A stretch of 64,000 bases of DNA, taken from positions 25,327 to 89,326 of the forward strand of contig CAJTVR010000005.1 of the NCBI GenBank assembly GCA_910580075.1, written 5' to 3'. Below are positions 43,482-53,187 of this stretch, piece by piece. Each line of letters starts with the position of its first letter. Position 1 is the stretch's first letter. The notes beneath the pieces were generated by a model. The model had not been told where the DNA came from. It made no database searches and saw only the letters and a list, made by a program, of their open reading frames with translations. Both the position numbers and the translations under genes were made by a program. This stretch comes from an uncultured Eubacterium sp. (GTDB lineage Bacteria > Bacillota > Clostridia > Lachnospirales > Lachnospiraceae).

Positions 43482-43880
43482 ATGAGAGAACTGGATTACG
43501 GGAAAATAGGAATGAGAATCCGCCAGGTCAGGAAAGCCAAAGGCTGGTCCCAGGACGAGCTGGCGAAAAAATGCGGCATCAGCATGTCGTTTTTAGGGCA
43601 CATTGAGCGCGGGACAAGGATTATGAGCATGGAGACATTTGCAAATATCTGTACAGCGCTGGATGCCGGGGCAGACGAACTGCTCTGGGGCGTGGCAAAT
43701 CCGTCGGATGCGGTGCTGGATATGTGGAACCTGCCGGAGAAAAAGAAGGGACGCCAGGCTGTCAGCCGCAATAAAGCAGCTGGCGGAACGGGAAATGAAA
43801 CGGCTGCCAGAACAGATGACAGTTATTCTATGTACGTCAGAATTATGAAGTCAGTTGCTGAGATTATGAACGGGGCATAA
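43482..43880 (+). CDS. XRE-family transcriptional regulator (cluster 2, first gene)
   Basis: 132 aa from the ATG at 43482, after GGAGG; the longer frame to 43374 crosses the repeat and terminator and is unlikely. A helix-turn-helix of XRE/HTH_3 type covers about residues 9-65 (IRQVRKAKGWSQDELAKKCGISMSFLGHIERG in pieces). The C-terminal part is variable and polar. As the first gene behind the switch, with 17 bp to the Wzz gene, it may control its own cluster or repress others, much as UpxY/UpxZ do in Bacteroides; this is inference. Confidence 0.88.
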   Translation: MRELDYGKIGMRIRQVRKAKGWSQDELAKKCGISMSFLGHIERGTRIMSMETFANICTALDAGADELLWGVANPSDAVLDMWNLPEKKKGRQAVSRNKAAGGTGNETAARTDDSYSMYVRIMKSVAEIMNGA

Positions 43881-43897
43881 AAGAAAGGGAAAACGGT

Positions 43898-45328
43898 ATG
43901 GATGAGCAGTATTCCTGGAAAAGAACGGAAGAAATAGAAATCAATCTGGCAGACCTGTTAAAGCAGCTAGGCATGCAGTGGAAGCAGATTCTGCTTTGTG
44001 CACTGGCAGCGGCCCTGCTTGCCGGCGGATACAGTTATATAAAAAATAGAAACAATGCCAGTGTGATGGAAGAAGCAGAAGATACAGAGCTGACAGCGGA
44101 AGAACTTGCCAGTGTGATGTCTGCTGTGGAGCTCCACGGAGATATCAGAATGCAGGAGGAATACATGGAGGGATCTGTTCTGATGAAAGCAGATCCGTAT
44201 CATAAACATAGAGTTTACATGCTCTACAGCATTGACGGGGCGGACAGGCGGGATATACAAAAGATTACAGAAAGTTATTTAAATTTTATTGTAAACGGCG
44301 GTGCAGCTGATGCACTTCAAAAATCCGGCAGCAGAGACTGGGATATGGATAAGAGTTATCTGGCAGAGCTGCTCACAGCTTATCAGAAAACCTATGACTC
44401 TTCTTACTATAGAATCATTGAAAGTGCTGAAGATGCGGATAAACTGACAGAATCAATATTTTATGCAGAGGTTACAGGCTTGAATGAAGAGAAGGCAAGA
44501 CAGCTGGCTTCTGACTTACAGAGGGTGCTTGAAAAGCAGTATGAGAAGATCAGGAAGCGTACAGGCAGCCACAAACTGACACTTCTTAGTACGGAACATA
44601 ATGTTTTTGCAGACAGCAGCCTGCTTGCACAGCAGCTGGACAGGAAAGCACAGCAGTCATCAAATACAGCAAATCTGAAGGTACTGACAGATGCTTTTGA
44701 CGATAAGCAGATGGCTGTGTATCAGAAAGAAGCAGAAATTGAAGAAGAAAAACTGGAAAAAGACAGTGACACCAATGACAGTATAGAAGAAACTGTTCTG
44801 GAAAGTAACAGGAATGCAGGCAGTGCAGCTGTTTCTTTTAAATATATCATTCTGGGGCTGGCTGGCGGAATTTTCATTTACTGTGGTGTCTATGGGTGCT
44901 GGTATCTGTTCTGGGATACCATAAAAAGCGAGGAAGAAATGAAAAATCTCTATACTTTTCCTGTCTATGGAGGCATTTCTTTTGAAAAGCAGGCGGGTGA
45001 AGGGATGTTAAACAGAATCAGGCTGGCCTGTAAACGGCAGGGGATTGAAAAGCTGTGTCTGGCTTCTGATTTTACTTTTGATGCGAAGGAAAAGGACGAT
45101 CTGGAAACAATGGCACAGCGGCTGGATGGATACGGAATACATACCATGATTGCGGAAAATGCCGGAGGCAGTGATGCTTTGTGGGATACGATGATGGAAA
45201 CAGGAAATGTATTGATTGTGTGCCGGATTGGTACAACGACACACCGGATGATTGATGATGCAGTAAGGTTTTACCTGGAAAACGGCATTTCGGTTATGGG
45301 AGCTGTGATGTTTTACCGGCGCAGATAA
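43898..45328 (+). CDS. Wzz-like chain-length/polysaccharide co-polymerase protein (cluster 2)
   Basis: 476 aa, paralogous along its whole length to the protein of 20191-21615. The shared blocks are EINLADLLKQLGMQWKQILLCAL, VNGGAADALQKSG and RIGTTTHRMIDDA near the C-terminus. Two membrane helices near 33-50 and 315-335 flank an extracellular helical part. The C-terminal kinase-like domain has no Walker A lysine. It would set the chain length of the cluster 2 polymer. The 3' flanks of both copies are also alike (shared CGGCGAAGCATGCC). Confidence 0.8.
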   Translation: MDEQYSWKRTEEIEINLADLLKQLGMQWKQILLCALAAALLAGGYSYIKNRNNASVMEEAEDTELTAEELASVMSAVELHGDIRMQEEYMEGSVLMKADPYHKHRVYMLYSIDGADRRDIQKITESYLNFIVNGGAADALQKSGSRDWDMDKSYLAELLTAYQKTYDSSYYRIIESAEDADKLTESIFYAEVTGLNEEKARQLASDLQRVLEKQYEKIRKRTGSHKLTLLSTEHNVFADSSLLAQQLDRKAQQSSNTANLKVLTDAFDDKQMAVYQKEAEIEEEKLEKDSDTNDSIEETVLESNRNAGSAAVSFKYIILGLAGGIFIYCGVYGCWYLFWDTIKSEEEMKNLYTFPVYGGISFEKQAGEGMLNRIRLACKRQGIEKLCLASDFTFDAKEKDDLETMAQRLDGYGIHTMIAENAGGSDALWDTMMETGNVLIVCRIGTTTHRMIDDAVRFYLENGISVMGAVMFYRRR

Positions 45329-45466
45329 AAAACCGGACCAGTTTGTGGAGTCTGAAGGCGGCATAGACTGGAATGGAGTTATATAAATGCAGACATGCAG
45401 GAAAAAGCCTGGAATATGATAAATATTGCGGGCCGGCGAAGCATGCCATGAAAGAGAAGCTGGAAA

Positions 45467-46810
45467 ATGAGAGAAACTGCAGTTACGGAAATGAAAATGG
45501 GGAAGAAAAGTTTGAGCGTCTTAGATATTCAAAAGAAACAAAAAACCATATGGATCATTGACCATTATTCGTCAGAGCCGGTATACGGCGGAATTTCACG
45601 CCAATATGATTTTGGGAGAGAGCTGGGAAAACGCGGGTATCATGTGGTGGTCATCGCATCCGGCTACTCTCATTTTACACACAGCTATATTTCAGACCAG
45701 AGCCTGAAGGCCGGTGCAGCGGCTGCGAATGTCCGTTATATTTATCTGAAAACGAGCAGCTACAGTTCCAATAGCGGTGCGAAACGTGCAAAGAATATGG
45801 CTGATTTTATGGTAAAAGTATTGAAATATGAAAGCAGAATAGCAAAGAAATATGGAAAGCCGGATACTGTTACGGGCTGTTCGGTTCATCCGCTGGCATG
45901 GGTGGCTGCGTATATGATTGCGAAAAAATACAGGGTGCGTTTTGTGGCTGAGGTCAGAGATTTCTGGCCCAGAGTCTGGGTAGCCAGCGGCGATAAAAAA
46001 CCGGCAGATCCTATGGTACTGTTTTTTGAGATGATTCAGCGGTGGTCATTTGGGCATGCGGACCGGATTATTTATTCTATGTTTCACGGGGATAAATATA
46101 TCTGCAGTGAGCTTGGATTTCCCAGAAGCAAAGCGTATCTGATTGGACAGCCGATGGACTGTGAACGGTTTGACAATAACTGTACAAAAACGGACCTTCT
46201 GCCGGAAAAAATCAGAAACTTTATGGGAATTGGGGCAGAGAAAAAGCGAAACAGTCTTATCTGTTCGTTTGCCGGTTATTATATGATCTATGAAGGGGTT
46301 TATGTCATGCTTGAGGCACTGAAAATATTAGAAGAAAAAGGACTCCCGGTAAAAATGGTTTTTGCCGGTTCGGGGCCGGAGAAAAAAGGAATGGAACAAT
46401 ACATTGCAGATCATTCTTTAAAAAATGTACTGGTATGGGACCGTATACCGAAGGAAGCAGTGCCGGCACTGCTTTCCCATTCAGATATCTGTATGGCACA
46501 TCTGGAAGTGAAAGGGCATAAGGAAGTATATAAATACGGGGTGTCCAAGAATAAGGTTAATGAGTATCTGTATTCTGGTGCATGTACACTTTATGGGTTT
46601 ATGTATAAAGACGACGAAGTGGCAGAAAGCGGAGGAGGCATGATGTTTCAGCCGTATCATCCGGCGGATCTGGCAGATAAAATTGAATATCTGTACAGGC
46701 TTCCTGAACACCGGCGGAAACAGTATGGAGCCAGAGGCAGAGAGTACATCAGGCAGACGCACAGTGTGGAAGTGCTGGCTGACAGAATGACAGAGGTGCT
46801 GTTTGGATGA
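45467..46810 (+). CDS. Glycosyltransferase family 4 (WbuB-like)
   Basis: 447 aa; the exact start is uncertain (ATG 45467 or 45491, no strong ribosome site). The core starts TIWIIDHYSSEPVYGGISRQY. FVAEVRDFWPRVWV and a later VFAGSGPEKKGMEQYI define the two GT-B lobes, resembling L-fucosamine/ManNAc-type transferases of the WbuB group. It overlaps the next gene by 4 bp and forms a module with the heparinase-like, wecC and oxidoreductase genes. The donor is possibly a UDP-ManNAc derivative. Confidence 0.82.
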   Translation: MRETAVTEMKMGKKSLSVLDIQKKQKTIWIIDHYSSEPVYGGISRQYDFGRELGKRGYHVVVIASGYSHFTHSYISDQSLKAGAAAANVRYIYLKTSSYSSNSGAKRAKNMADFMVKVLKYESRIAKKYGKPDTVTGCSVHPLAWVAAYMIAKKYRVRFVAEVRDFWPRVWVASGDKKPADPMVLFFEMIQRWSFGHADRIIYSMFHGDKYICSELGFPRSKAYLIGQPMDCERFDNNCTKTDLLPEKIRNFMGIGAEKKRNSLICSFAGYYMIYEGVYVMLEALKILEEKGLPVKMVFAGSGPEKKGMEQYIADHSLKNVLVWDRIPKEAVPALLSHSDICMAHLEVKGHKEVYKYGVSKNKVNEYLYSGACTLYGFMYKDDEVAESGGGMMFQPYHPADLADKIEYLYRLPEHRRKQYGARGREYIRQTHSVEVLADRMTEVLFG

Positions 46811-48714
46811 GCGGGCTGGAACAGGCAGTGCTTTACTGGAATACAGTAAAAAGACTGAAACCGGTACAGCTGAAATATCAGATAAAAAAACGGATATGCA
46901 GCAGAAAAAAGAAACAGAAAAAGCTTTTAAAATATGTCAGCAGACTGGATGTGCCGCAGACAGCAGCAGATCTTAAAATACTGATACCGGATCTGGACTG
47001 TGATGAAAATTATCTGAGCCGTTTTTGTATGGAAAGGATTTTGAACGACGAAATCACACTGCTTCATGAGCCGCACAGACTTGTGGAAATTGAAATGCCT
47101 CTGATTCAAAAATCCCGAAGATTTTTAAATCATGAAAGGCCGCTGGTTCATGAATCCCATAAAATATGGAATGCCGCCAGAGCATCTCATTTGTGGAATT
47201 ATAATCTTCATTACTTAGAGTTTTTGATTCCTCTGGCAGCAGCTTATGCGGATACAGCACAGGAGAAGTATTTTCTTAAGTGGAAACAGCTGGCGGAACG
47301 GTGGATGGAACAGTCCTGCTGTATCTTTAATGACAGTCTGGAACCATATACGATATCTATACGGATTCCCAATCTTTTAATCTGTATGGAACTGCTGGAA
47401 GAAAGAATTCGAAATACAGAAATACAAAGTAAGATGCTTGCATCCATTTACCGGCAGTACAGATACCTGCTTTGTACACAGGAACGGGCGCTTCTGGCAA
47501 ACCACTATTTAGAAAATTTAAAAACGATTCTGATATCGAGTCTGCTTTTTGGAGAGATGGATATTTATCACAAATATTTTGATCTGTTTTTAAAGCAGGC
47601 AGATGAGCAGATACTTTCGGACGGAATGCATTATGAACGAAGCCTGATGTATCACAAGATCATTCTGGAGGATTTTCTGAGGGTCTATTATGCGCTGTAC
47701 ACATCAGGACATCCGTGTGACGCTGAAAAACTGCTGCCGGCAGTCAGGTCTATGGCATCGGCTCTGGCAGATTTGGAGCAGGGGTTCGGACACAGGACAC
47801 CGCTTTTTAATGATGCCGGAAACAATGCCGGCAAAAAGAGCCGGCAGCTGCAGAAAGCAGTGAACAGTCTGCCGGGTCCGGCAGCATGCAGGGCAGAAAA
47901 AAGAAAACAGCAGCTGAAAGTGCCGGGTCTGCAGCGCCGGGAAGAGACAGGAGTCCGGATTTTTAAAGATTCCGGATATTATAAGCTGCTGGCAGATGGG
48001 ATCGCTGTCCTGTTTGACTGCGGGGATATCGGGCCATCTTATATGGGAGGCCATGCGCATTGCGACTGTCTGAGTTTTGAACTGGCTGTCAGTACACGCT
48101 GCATGTTTGTAAATTCCGGTACAGGGTGCTATCAGGGAGAACACAGGACTTTTTTCCGGAGTACAAGGGCACATAATACGGTAATGACTGATGACAGGGA
48201 GCAGGCGCAGCTGTGGGGTGAACACAGAGCCGGACGGAGGATGACACATATTGAAGGGACTGTAGGGAGAAATATGCTTGCGGGGAGGTTTCGAAATTTT
48301 CTCGGAGATCTGTTTCAAAGAACGGTAAAATGGGAACACAGCCGTCGTACACTTGTCATTACAGACAGGATCCGGGCGGGTGATAAAAAGATGCACACAG
48401 CAAGGCAGTTTTTTCATCTGGCACCGGAATACAGTTACCGGACGGAAGGAAACAGGATTCATATTATGGAAGGAAAGTGCTGCAGGGCAGTGATGCGGAT
48501 TCCGGCAGAAAGCAGATACCAGATTCACAGAAACGGTGAAATTACACTTTATGCAGAAGATTTCGGACGGTATGAAAAGAAACAGGTTCTGGAAATCCGC
48601 ACACGCTTTGAAGGAAGTATCCGGCTGCAGACAGAAATTGAAATGGATCCCGGGATTTGGGAAGGAAAGAAGAGTCAGGCGGAGATGAAACAGGAAAACA
48701 GGAGAAATAAATGA
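46807..48714 (+). CDS. Heparinase II/III-family protein (alginate-lyase-like)
   Basis: 635 aa. The N-terminal alpha/alpha toroid includes HLWNYNLHYLEFLIPLAAAY and LLANHYLENLKTILISSLLF. The C-terminal beta-sandwich includes GPSYMGGHAHCDCLSFEL and RSTRAHNTVMTDDREQAQLW, both typical of heparinase II/III-like proteins in polysaccharide loci. These may trim or edit uronic-acid-containing polymer, which fits the adjacent UDP-ManNAc dehydrogenase. No clear signal peptide is visible, so its site of action is uncertain. Confidence 0.85.
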   Translation: MSGLEQAVLYWNTVKRLKPVQLKYQIKKRICSRKKKQKKLLKYVSRLDVPQTAADLKILIPDLDCDENYLSRFCMERILNDEITLLHEPHRLVEIEMPLIQKSRRFLNHERPLVHESHKIWNAARASHLWNYNLHYLEFLIPLAAAYADTAQEKYFLKWKQLAERWMEQSCCIFNDSLEPYTISIRIPNLLICMELLEERIRNTEIQSKMLASIYRQYRYLLCTQERALLANHYLENLKTILISSLLFGEMDIYHKYFDLFLKQADEQILSDGMHYERSLMYHKIILEDFLRVYYALYTSGHPCDAEKLLPAVRSMASALADLEQGFGHRTPLFNDAGNNAGKKSRQLQKAVNSLPGPAACRAEKRKQQLKVPGLQRREETGVRIFKDSGYYKLLADGIAVLFDCGDIGPSYMGGHAHCDCLSFELAVSTRCMFVNSGTGCYQGEHRTFFRSTRAHNTVMTDDREQAQLWGEHRAGRRMTHIEGTVGRNMLAGRFRNFLGDLFQRTVKWEHSRRTLVITDRIRAGDKKMHTARQFFHLAPEYSYRTEGNRIHIMEGKCCRAVMRIPAESRYQIHRNGEITLYAEDFGRYEKKQVLEIRTRFEGSIRLQTEIEMDPGIWEGKKSQAEMKQENRRNK

Positions 48715-48715
48715 G

Positions 48716-49936
48716 ATGGTAAACGTAATAGGACTGGGATATATCGGGCTGCCTACTGCCCTGATGATGGCTGCACACGGAATTAAGGTAACCGGCACCG
48801 ATAAAAATGCACAGACAGTAAAAATGCTCAATGACGGGTGTATCACTTTTAAAGAAAACGGACTGGACGGACTGTTTCAGAAAGCGGCAGCTGCCGGAAT
48901 AGAGTTTACTACAGAATATCAGGCTGCGGACGCTTATGTGATTTCTGTGCCGACGCCTTATGATAAGTTCAGCAAAAAAGTAGATGCCGGTTTTGTGACA
49001 GAAGCAGTAAGGGAAGTATTAAAACATGCGCTGCCCGGGGCAGTGATTATGATTGAATCCACCGTATCCCCTGGCACTATTGATAAATATATAAGGCCTG
49101 AAATTGAAAAGGCAGGACGCAGATCCGGACAGGATATTTTTCTTGTCCATGTACCGGAGCGGATTATACCGGGAAACATGCTCTATGAACTGGTGCATAA
49201 TAACCGTACCATTGGAGCAGATGAAAAGGAAGCCGGAGAAAGGGCAAAGGCTTACTATGCTTCGTTCTGCAAAGGAAAAATTACAGTAACGGATATCAGG
49301 ACTGCAGAGATGACGAAGGTTGTAGAAAATACATACCGTGCTGTCAATATCGCTTTTGCCAATGAGCTGGCTAAAATATGCAGGCACGATCATATGAATG
49401 TCTATGAGATTATCCGTATCTGCAACATGCATCCGAGAGTCAGTATACTGCAGCCCGGTCCGGGAGTCGGCGGCCACTGCATTTCTGTAGATCCGTGGTT
49501 TCTCGTAGGGGATTATCCGGACCTTGCAAAGGTTATCGATGAATCAATGAAGACAAATGACGGGATGCCGGATTTTGTACTGAACCGTATCTGTGAGATT
49601 ATGAATGAAAAAAATATGACAGATATAACCCGTGTCGGCCTGTATGGCCTTGCATATAAAGAAAATGTGGACGACATGCGGGAGTCTCCCACGCTGCAGC
49701 TGTTAGAGTCCCAGAAACGGCACCTGGCTGCCGGGCTTAAGGTATATGATCCTTATATTACGCAGGATGCTGTTCCAAACCAGTATCACAGCCTGGACGG
49801 ATTTCTGGCTGCCGTGGACATGGTGGTCATTATGGTCGGCCATGACGAAATCCGGAAGAATATGGAAAAACTGAAACAGAAAACAGTCCTGGATACACGC
49901 CATATCTGCACCTGGGATGCAGTTTATCATCTGTGA
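48716..49936 (+). CDS. wecC: UDP-N-acetyl-D-mannosamine dehydrogenase
   Basis: 406 aa UDP-sugar 6-dehydrogenase. The NAD motif GLGYIGLPTALMMA, the segment VPERIIPGNMLYEL, the central KVVENTYRAVNIAFANEL and the catalytic-cysteine loop GPGVGGHCISVDPWF are all present; the last is specific for the WecC/WbpA group. It oxidises UDP-ManNAc, made by the WecB epimerase at the far end of the cluster, to UDP-ManNAcA. It starts 2 bp after the heparinase-like gene. Confidence 0.93.
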   Translation: MVNVIGLGYIGLPTALMMAAHGIKVTGTDKNAQTVKMLNDGCITFKENGLDGLFQKAAAAGIEFTTEYQAADAYVISVPTPYDKFSKKVDAGFVTEAVREVLKHALPGAVIMIESTVSPGTIDKYIRPEIEKAGRRSGQDIFLVHVPERIIPGNMLYELVHNNRTIGADEKEAGERAKAYYASFCKGKITVTDIRTAEMTKVVENTYRAVNIAFANELAKICRHDHMNVYEIIRICNMHPRVSILQPGPGVGGHCISVDPWFLVGDYPDLAKVIDESMKTNDGMPDFVLNRICEIMNEKNMTDITRVGLYGLAYKENVDDMRESPTLQLLESQKRHLAAGLKVYDPYITQDAVPNQYHSLDGFLAAVDMVVIMVGHDEIRKNMEKLKQKTVLDTRHICTWDAVYHL

Positions 49937-49952
49937 AAAGGGGAATAGAATT

Positions 49953-52076
49953 TTGAAACAGTTATTTTTATCAGTAAATGACGGTTCTGTAAGCCTGGAG
50001 GAAACACCGGCACCGTCTGTAAAGGACAATACAGTCATTATGGAAACACTGTATTCGGTGATCAGTGCGGGAACGGAACGTTCTCTTGCAGCTTTCGGAG
50101 AGAAGAATCTGATTCAGAAAGCCATAGAAAGACCGGACCAGGTAAAAAAGGTGACAGAGAAAATGTCAGCAGACGGCATATTATCTGCACTTGAAGCAGC
50201 ATTCGGGAAACTGCAGGACCCGATGCCCATGGGCTATACGGCTGTCGGAAAGGTAGTGCAGACCGGCAGCGGGGTAACGGGGCTTTCTGCCGGGGATATT
50301 ATTGCCGCAGTGGGACAGGCTTATCACAGCGAGGTGAACCGCATCGGGAAAAATCTGGCGGTAAAAGTGCCGGAGGAGACAGAAGATATCCGCCAGGCAG
50401 CTTTTGCAGCGTTAGGCGGCATTGCCCTGGAAGGAATCCATCAGGCAGAAGTGATTCCCGGCGAGACGGCTGCAGTCATCGGGATGGGACTGCTCGGCCA
50501 TATTACAGCACGGATACTGGATGCATACGGCTGTGATGTGATCGGGTTTGATGTAGCAGATAAAACACTGCCGGGTACAAGACTGAAAGCATTTATAGAC
50601 TCCGCAGATTCCAATGCTCCGGAGATGGTAAAAGCGCTTACAAAAGGCAGGGGTGCGGATAAAGTCATTATCACAGCAGCTGCAGATTCCAATGCTCCGG
50701 TTGACCTGGCGCAGGCCATAGCAAGAGACAGAGGCGTGATCTGCATGATTGGTGTTACGAAAATGGAACTTGACCGCAGACCGTTTTATGAAAAAGAGCT
50801 GAGCTTTAAAATAGCAAGGTCTTACGGTCCCGGAAGATATGACAGCAGCTATGAAGAGGATGGCAGGGATTACCCGGCCGGATATGTGCGTTTTACCGAA
50901 GGGCGCAATGTAGAAGAGTTTTTAAGGCTTCTTGCCGGGAAACGTCTGAATCTTTCCGACCTTATTACGCATGTGATTCCATTTTCGGATGCGGAAGCTG
51001 CATATGAAATGATTACGAAAAATCCGGACCATGAAAAGTATACGGGCGTTCTTCTGGAATACGGGCACAGTGATACAAAATGGAACAGTGTCATTAGAAA
51101 AAAGAGTATTCCGTCTGCAGATAAAAAGACGGTCAGGAAAAGACAGATAAATCTCGGACTGATCGGTGCGGGGCTGTTTGCACGCAGTACGATGCTTCCT
51201 GTGATGAAGGAAAGCGGGCTGTATCATTTTACGGGACTGGCGGCAACAGGAGGCACTGCTTCAGCCCAGGCAGGAAAAATGTTTCCGTTTGATTATATAA
51301 CGAATGATTACCGGAAACTTCTGGAAGAGCCGGAGACTGAGTTAATTGCGGTTTCCACGCAGCATAACAGCCACGCAAAATTTATTACAGAAGCACTGGA
51401 AGCCGGGAAGCATGTGTATGTGGAAAAGCCTCTGTGCCTGACGCTGGAAGAGCTCTGCCGGATTGAAAGGGCTTATGAAAACAGCAGTGCAGAATTATTC
51501 TGCGGGCTGAACCGCAGGCATGCGCCGCTTATCCGTCAGATCAGGAAAGAGCTGCAGACAGACCGGGTGCCTGCGGTATATGAATACACAGTGAATGCCG
51601 GATATATTCCGTCTGAACACTGGACACAGGATGAAAAAAAGGGCGGCGGGCGCATGATCGGAGAGGCTGTACATTTCATAGATACCCTGCAGAGCCTGGA
51701 CGGGAGCGGGCTTGCAGGCCTGGATGTGTTTTTTGCCGGAAACGGGGCGTATCCGGATAAGGATAATGCGGTACTTGTACTGAGGTTTTCTTCCGGCGCT
51801 GCTGCAAGTATTGTTTATACATCGATGGGGAGTAAAAGGTATCCGAAGGAGCAGTTAAAGGTATTCAGCAGCGGGGCTGTGTATGAAATGGATAATTATG
51901 TAAAGCTGCGCAGATTCGGGAGCAGCAGGAGGAAGGATATCAGTCTGAGGCAGGATAAAGGGATACTGGCACAGTACCGGTATATAGCGGATGTTCTGCG
52001 GGGAAAGAGGAAGAATGAAGCTATTGGAGATGCTTTTGAGGGACATCGGATGCTGCTTAGCCAGTTGGAAAGATAG
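49953..52076 (+). CDS. Two-domain oxidoreductase: zinc-type alcohol dehydrogenase plus Gfo/Idh/MocA
   Basis: 707 aa from a TTG at 49953 preceded by AAGGGG; the frame reaches back to 49917 without support. Residues about 1-350 form an MDR/alcohol-dehydrogenase-like part (VISAGTERSLAAF, AVIGMGLLGHITARIL). After a short linker, residues about 375-700 form a Gfo/Idh/MocA domain (INLGLIGAGLFARSTML, HVYVEKPLCLTLEEL with the EKP motif). This fusion is common in exopolysaccharide loci beside heparinase-like genes. The reaction is not established; oxidation/reduction of a nucleotide sugar is likely. Confidence 0.88.
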   Translation: MKQLFLSVNDGSVSLEETPAPSVKDNTVIMETLYSVISAGTERSLAAFGEKNLIQKAIERPDQVKKVTEKMSADGILSALEAAFGKLQDPMPMGYTAVGKVVQTGSGVTGLSAGDIIAAVGQAYHSEVNRIGKNLAVKVPEETEDIRQAAFAALGGIALEGIHQAEVIPGETAAVIGMGLLGHITARILDAYGCDVIGFDVADKTLPGTRLKAFIDSADSNAPEMVKALTKGRGADKVIITAAADSNAPVDLAQAIARDRGVICMIGVTKMELDRRPFYEKELSFKIARSYGPGRYDSSYEEDGRDYPAGYVRFTEGRNVEEFLRLLAGKRLNLSDLITHVIPFSDAEAAYEMITKNPDHEKYTGVLLEYGHSDTKWNSVIRKKSIPSADKKTVRKRQINLGLIGAGLFARSTMLPVMKESGLYHFTGLAATGGTASAQAGKMFPFDYITNDYRKLLEEPETELIAVSTQHNSHAKFITEALEAGKHVYVEKPLCLTLEELCRIERAYENSSAELFCGLNRRHAPLIRQIRKELQTDRVPAVYEYTVNAGYIPSEHWTQDEKKGGGRMIGEAVHFIDTLQSLDGSGLAGLDVFFAGNGAYPDKDNAVLVLRFSSGAAASIVYTSMGSKRYPKEQLKVFSSGAVYEMDNYVKLRRFGSSRRKDISLRQDKGILAQYRYIADVLRGKRKNEAIGDAFEGHRMLLSQLER

Positions 52077-52079
52077 AAA

Positions 52080-53165
52080 ATGAATATTTCAGTTGTTAAA
52101 AAGAACACGAAACCGCTGTATATTAATTCAGATGGAGATTCTGTCGTTTATCATAAAGGACTGCTGGTTATTTTAGATAAAAGAAAAAGAAAAAAGAACA
52201 TCATAAGGCTTCCGCTGTCTTTTACGAAAAGAGCAGCAGTCAGAATACGGTTTTTTGAAAGAATGTTAAGGCTGGTTCCGCGCGGAGCGGAATTTTTAGA
52301 TGATGGATGTTTTGTATTTGCATATAACGGAAAGATATACAAGGCAGATCTGACAGAGGGGGCTGTTACAGAGGAATACAGGCTTCTGCGGGGAATGAAC
52401 AGTCCTCTGGCTATAAATAAAATAGAAAAAGTGGAAGGTTTTGAAGACTGTCTTGTATTTGGAGATTATACACAAAACAAAGATTGTAAGCCAGTATCGA
52501 TTTATGCAAGAGGCTTAGGGAAAGAATGCCGCTGGGAAAAGAAATTTGAATTTGCGGATAAACAAATCAGCCATGTTCATGCAGTGATAGCAGATCCATA
52601 CAGAAAAGGCCTGATAGTCTTAAACGGAGACAGTAATAAGGGTTCTGCAGTATGGCTGATCAGGGATAATTACCGGTCGGCAGAATGCCTTGTGTCCGGA
52701 ATGCAGAAATACCGTTCCTGTGCAGCGGCTGTTTTAAAAGAAGGAATCATTTATGCAACGGATACGCCTCTGGAACAAAATTTTCTGTATGAATTAAGCA
52801 GGAGGAAGGGAGAATGGAAAACCAGGGAGATTTGTAAACTCTCAGGTCCAAGTGTTTATTCAGTACAGACAGAGAATGGTATTTATTTCAGTACAACAGT
52901 TGAACCGGATTCCCGGCTGTCTTATTTGAAAAAAATGTTTTCAACAAAGCCTGGAGAAGGCGTTAAAGATAAGGCTTCCCATATTGTCCGGTATGCCAGC
53001 GGTGAAGCAAAAGAAATCCTGTTTTTAGAAAAAGATGTATTTCCGATGGGGTTATTGCAGTTTGGCAGCATACAGTTTCCAAAACAGTATGAAAGCCATT
53101 GCCTGCACGCTTATGTGTGCGGACTAAAAAAATATGACGGATGTTGGATTCGAATCACATTGTAA
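52080..53165 (+). CDS. Hypothetical protein of polysaccharide cluster (beta-propeller-like)
   Basis: 361 aa, starting 3 bp after the oxidoreductase stop. Regular beta-rich segments (CFVFAYNGKIYKADL, GLIVLNGDSNKGSAVWLIRD, GIYFSTTVEPDSRLSYL) suggest a propeller-type fold. No membrane helix, signal peptide or catalytic motif is evident. I do not recognise a named family. It marks the change to AT-rich composition in cluster 2. Confidence 0.55.
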   Translation: MNISVVKKNTKPLYINSDGDSVVYHKGLLVILDKRKRKKNIIRLPLSFTKRAAVRIRFFERMLRLVPRGAEFLDDGCFVFAYNGKIYKADLTEGAVTEEYRLLRGMNSPLAINKIEKVEGFEDCLVFGDYTQNKDCKPVSIYARGLGKECRWEKKFEFADKQISHVHAVIADPYRKGLIVLNGDSNKGSAVWLIRDNYRSAECLVSGMQKYRSCAAAVLKEGIIYATDTPLEQNFLYELSRRKGEWKTREICKLSGPSVYSVQTENGIYFSTTVEPDSRLSYLKKMFSTKPGEGVKDKASHIVRYASGEAKEILFLEKDVFPMGLLQFGSIQFPKQYESHCLHAYVCGLKKYDGCWIRITL

Positions 53166-53187
53166 AAAATATACTGGAGGAAACTGA

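Noticed and set aside
48716..48846. Long minus-strand frames across the heparinase-like, wecC and wecB genes
   Set aside because: They are mirror frames of well-supported + strand genes with no ribosome sites or family features.
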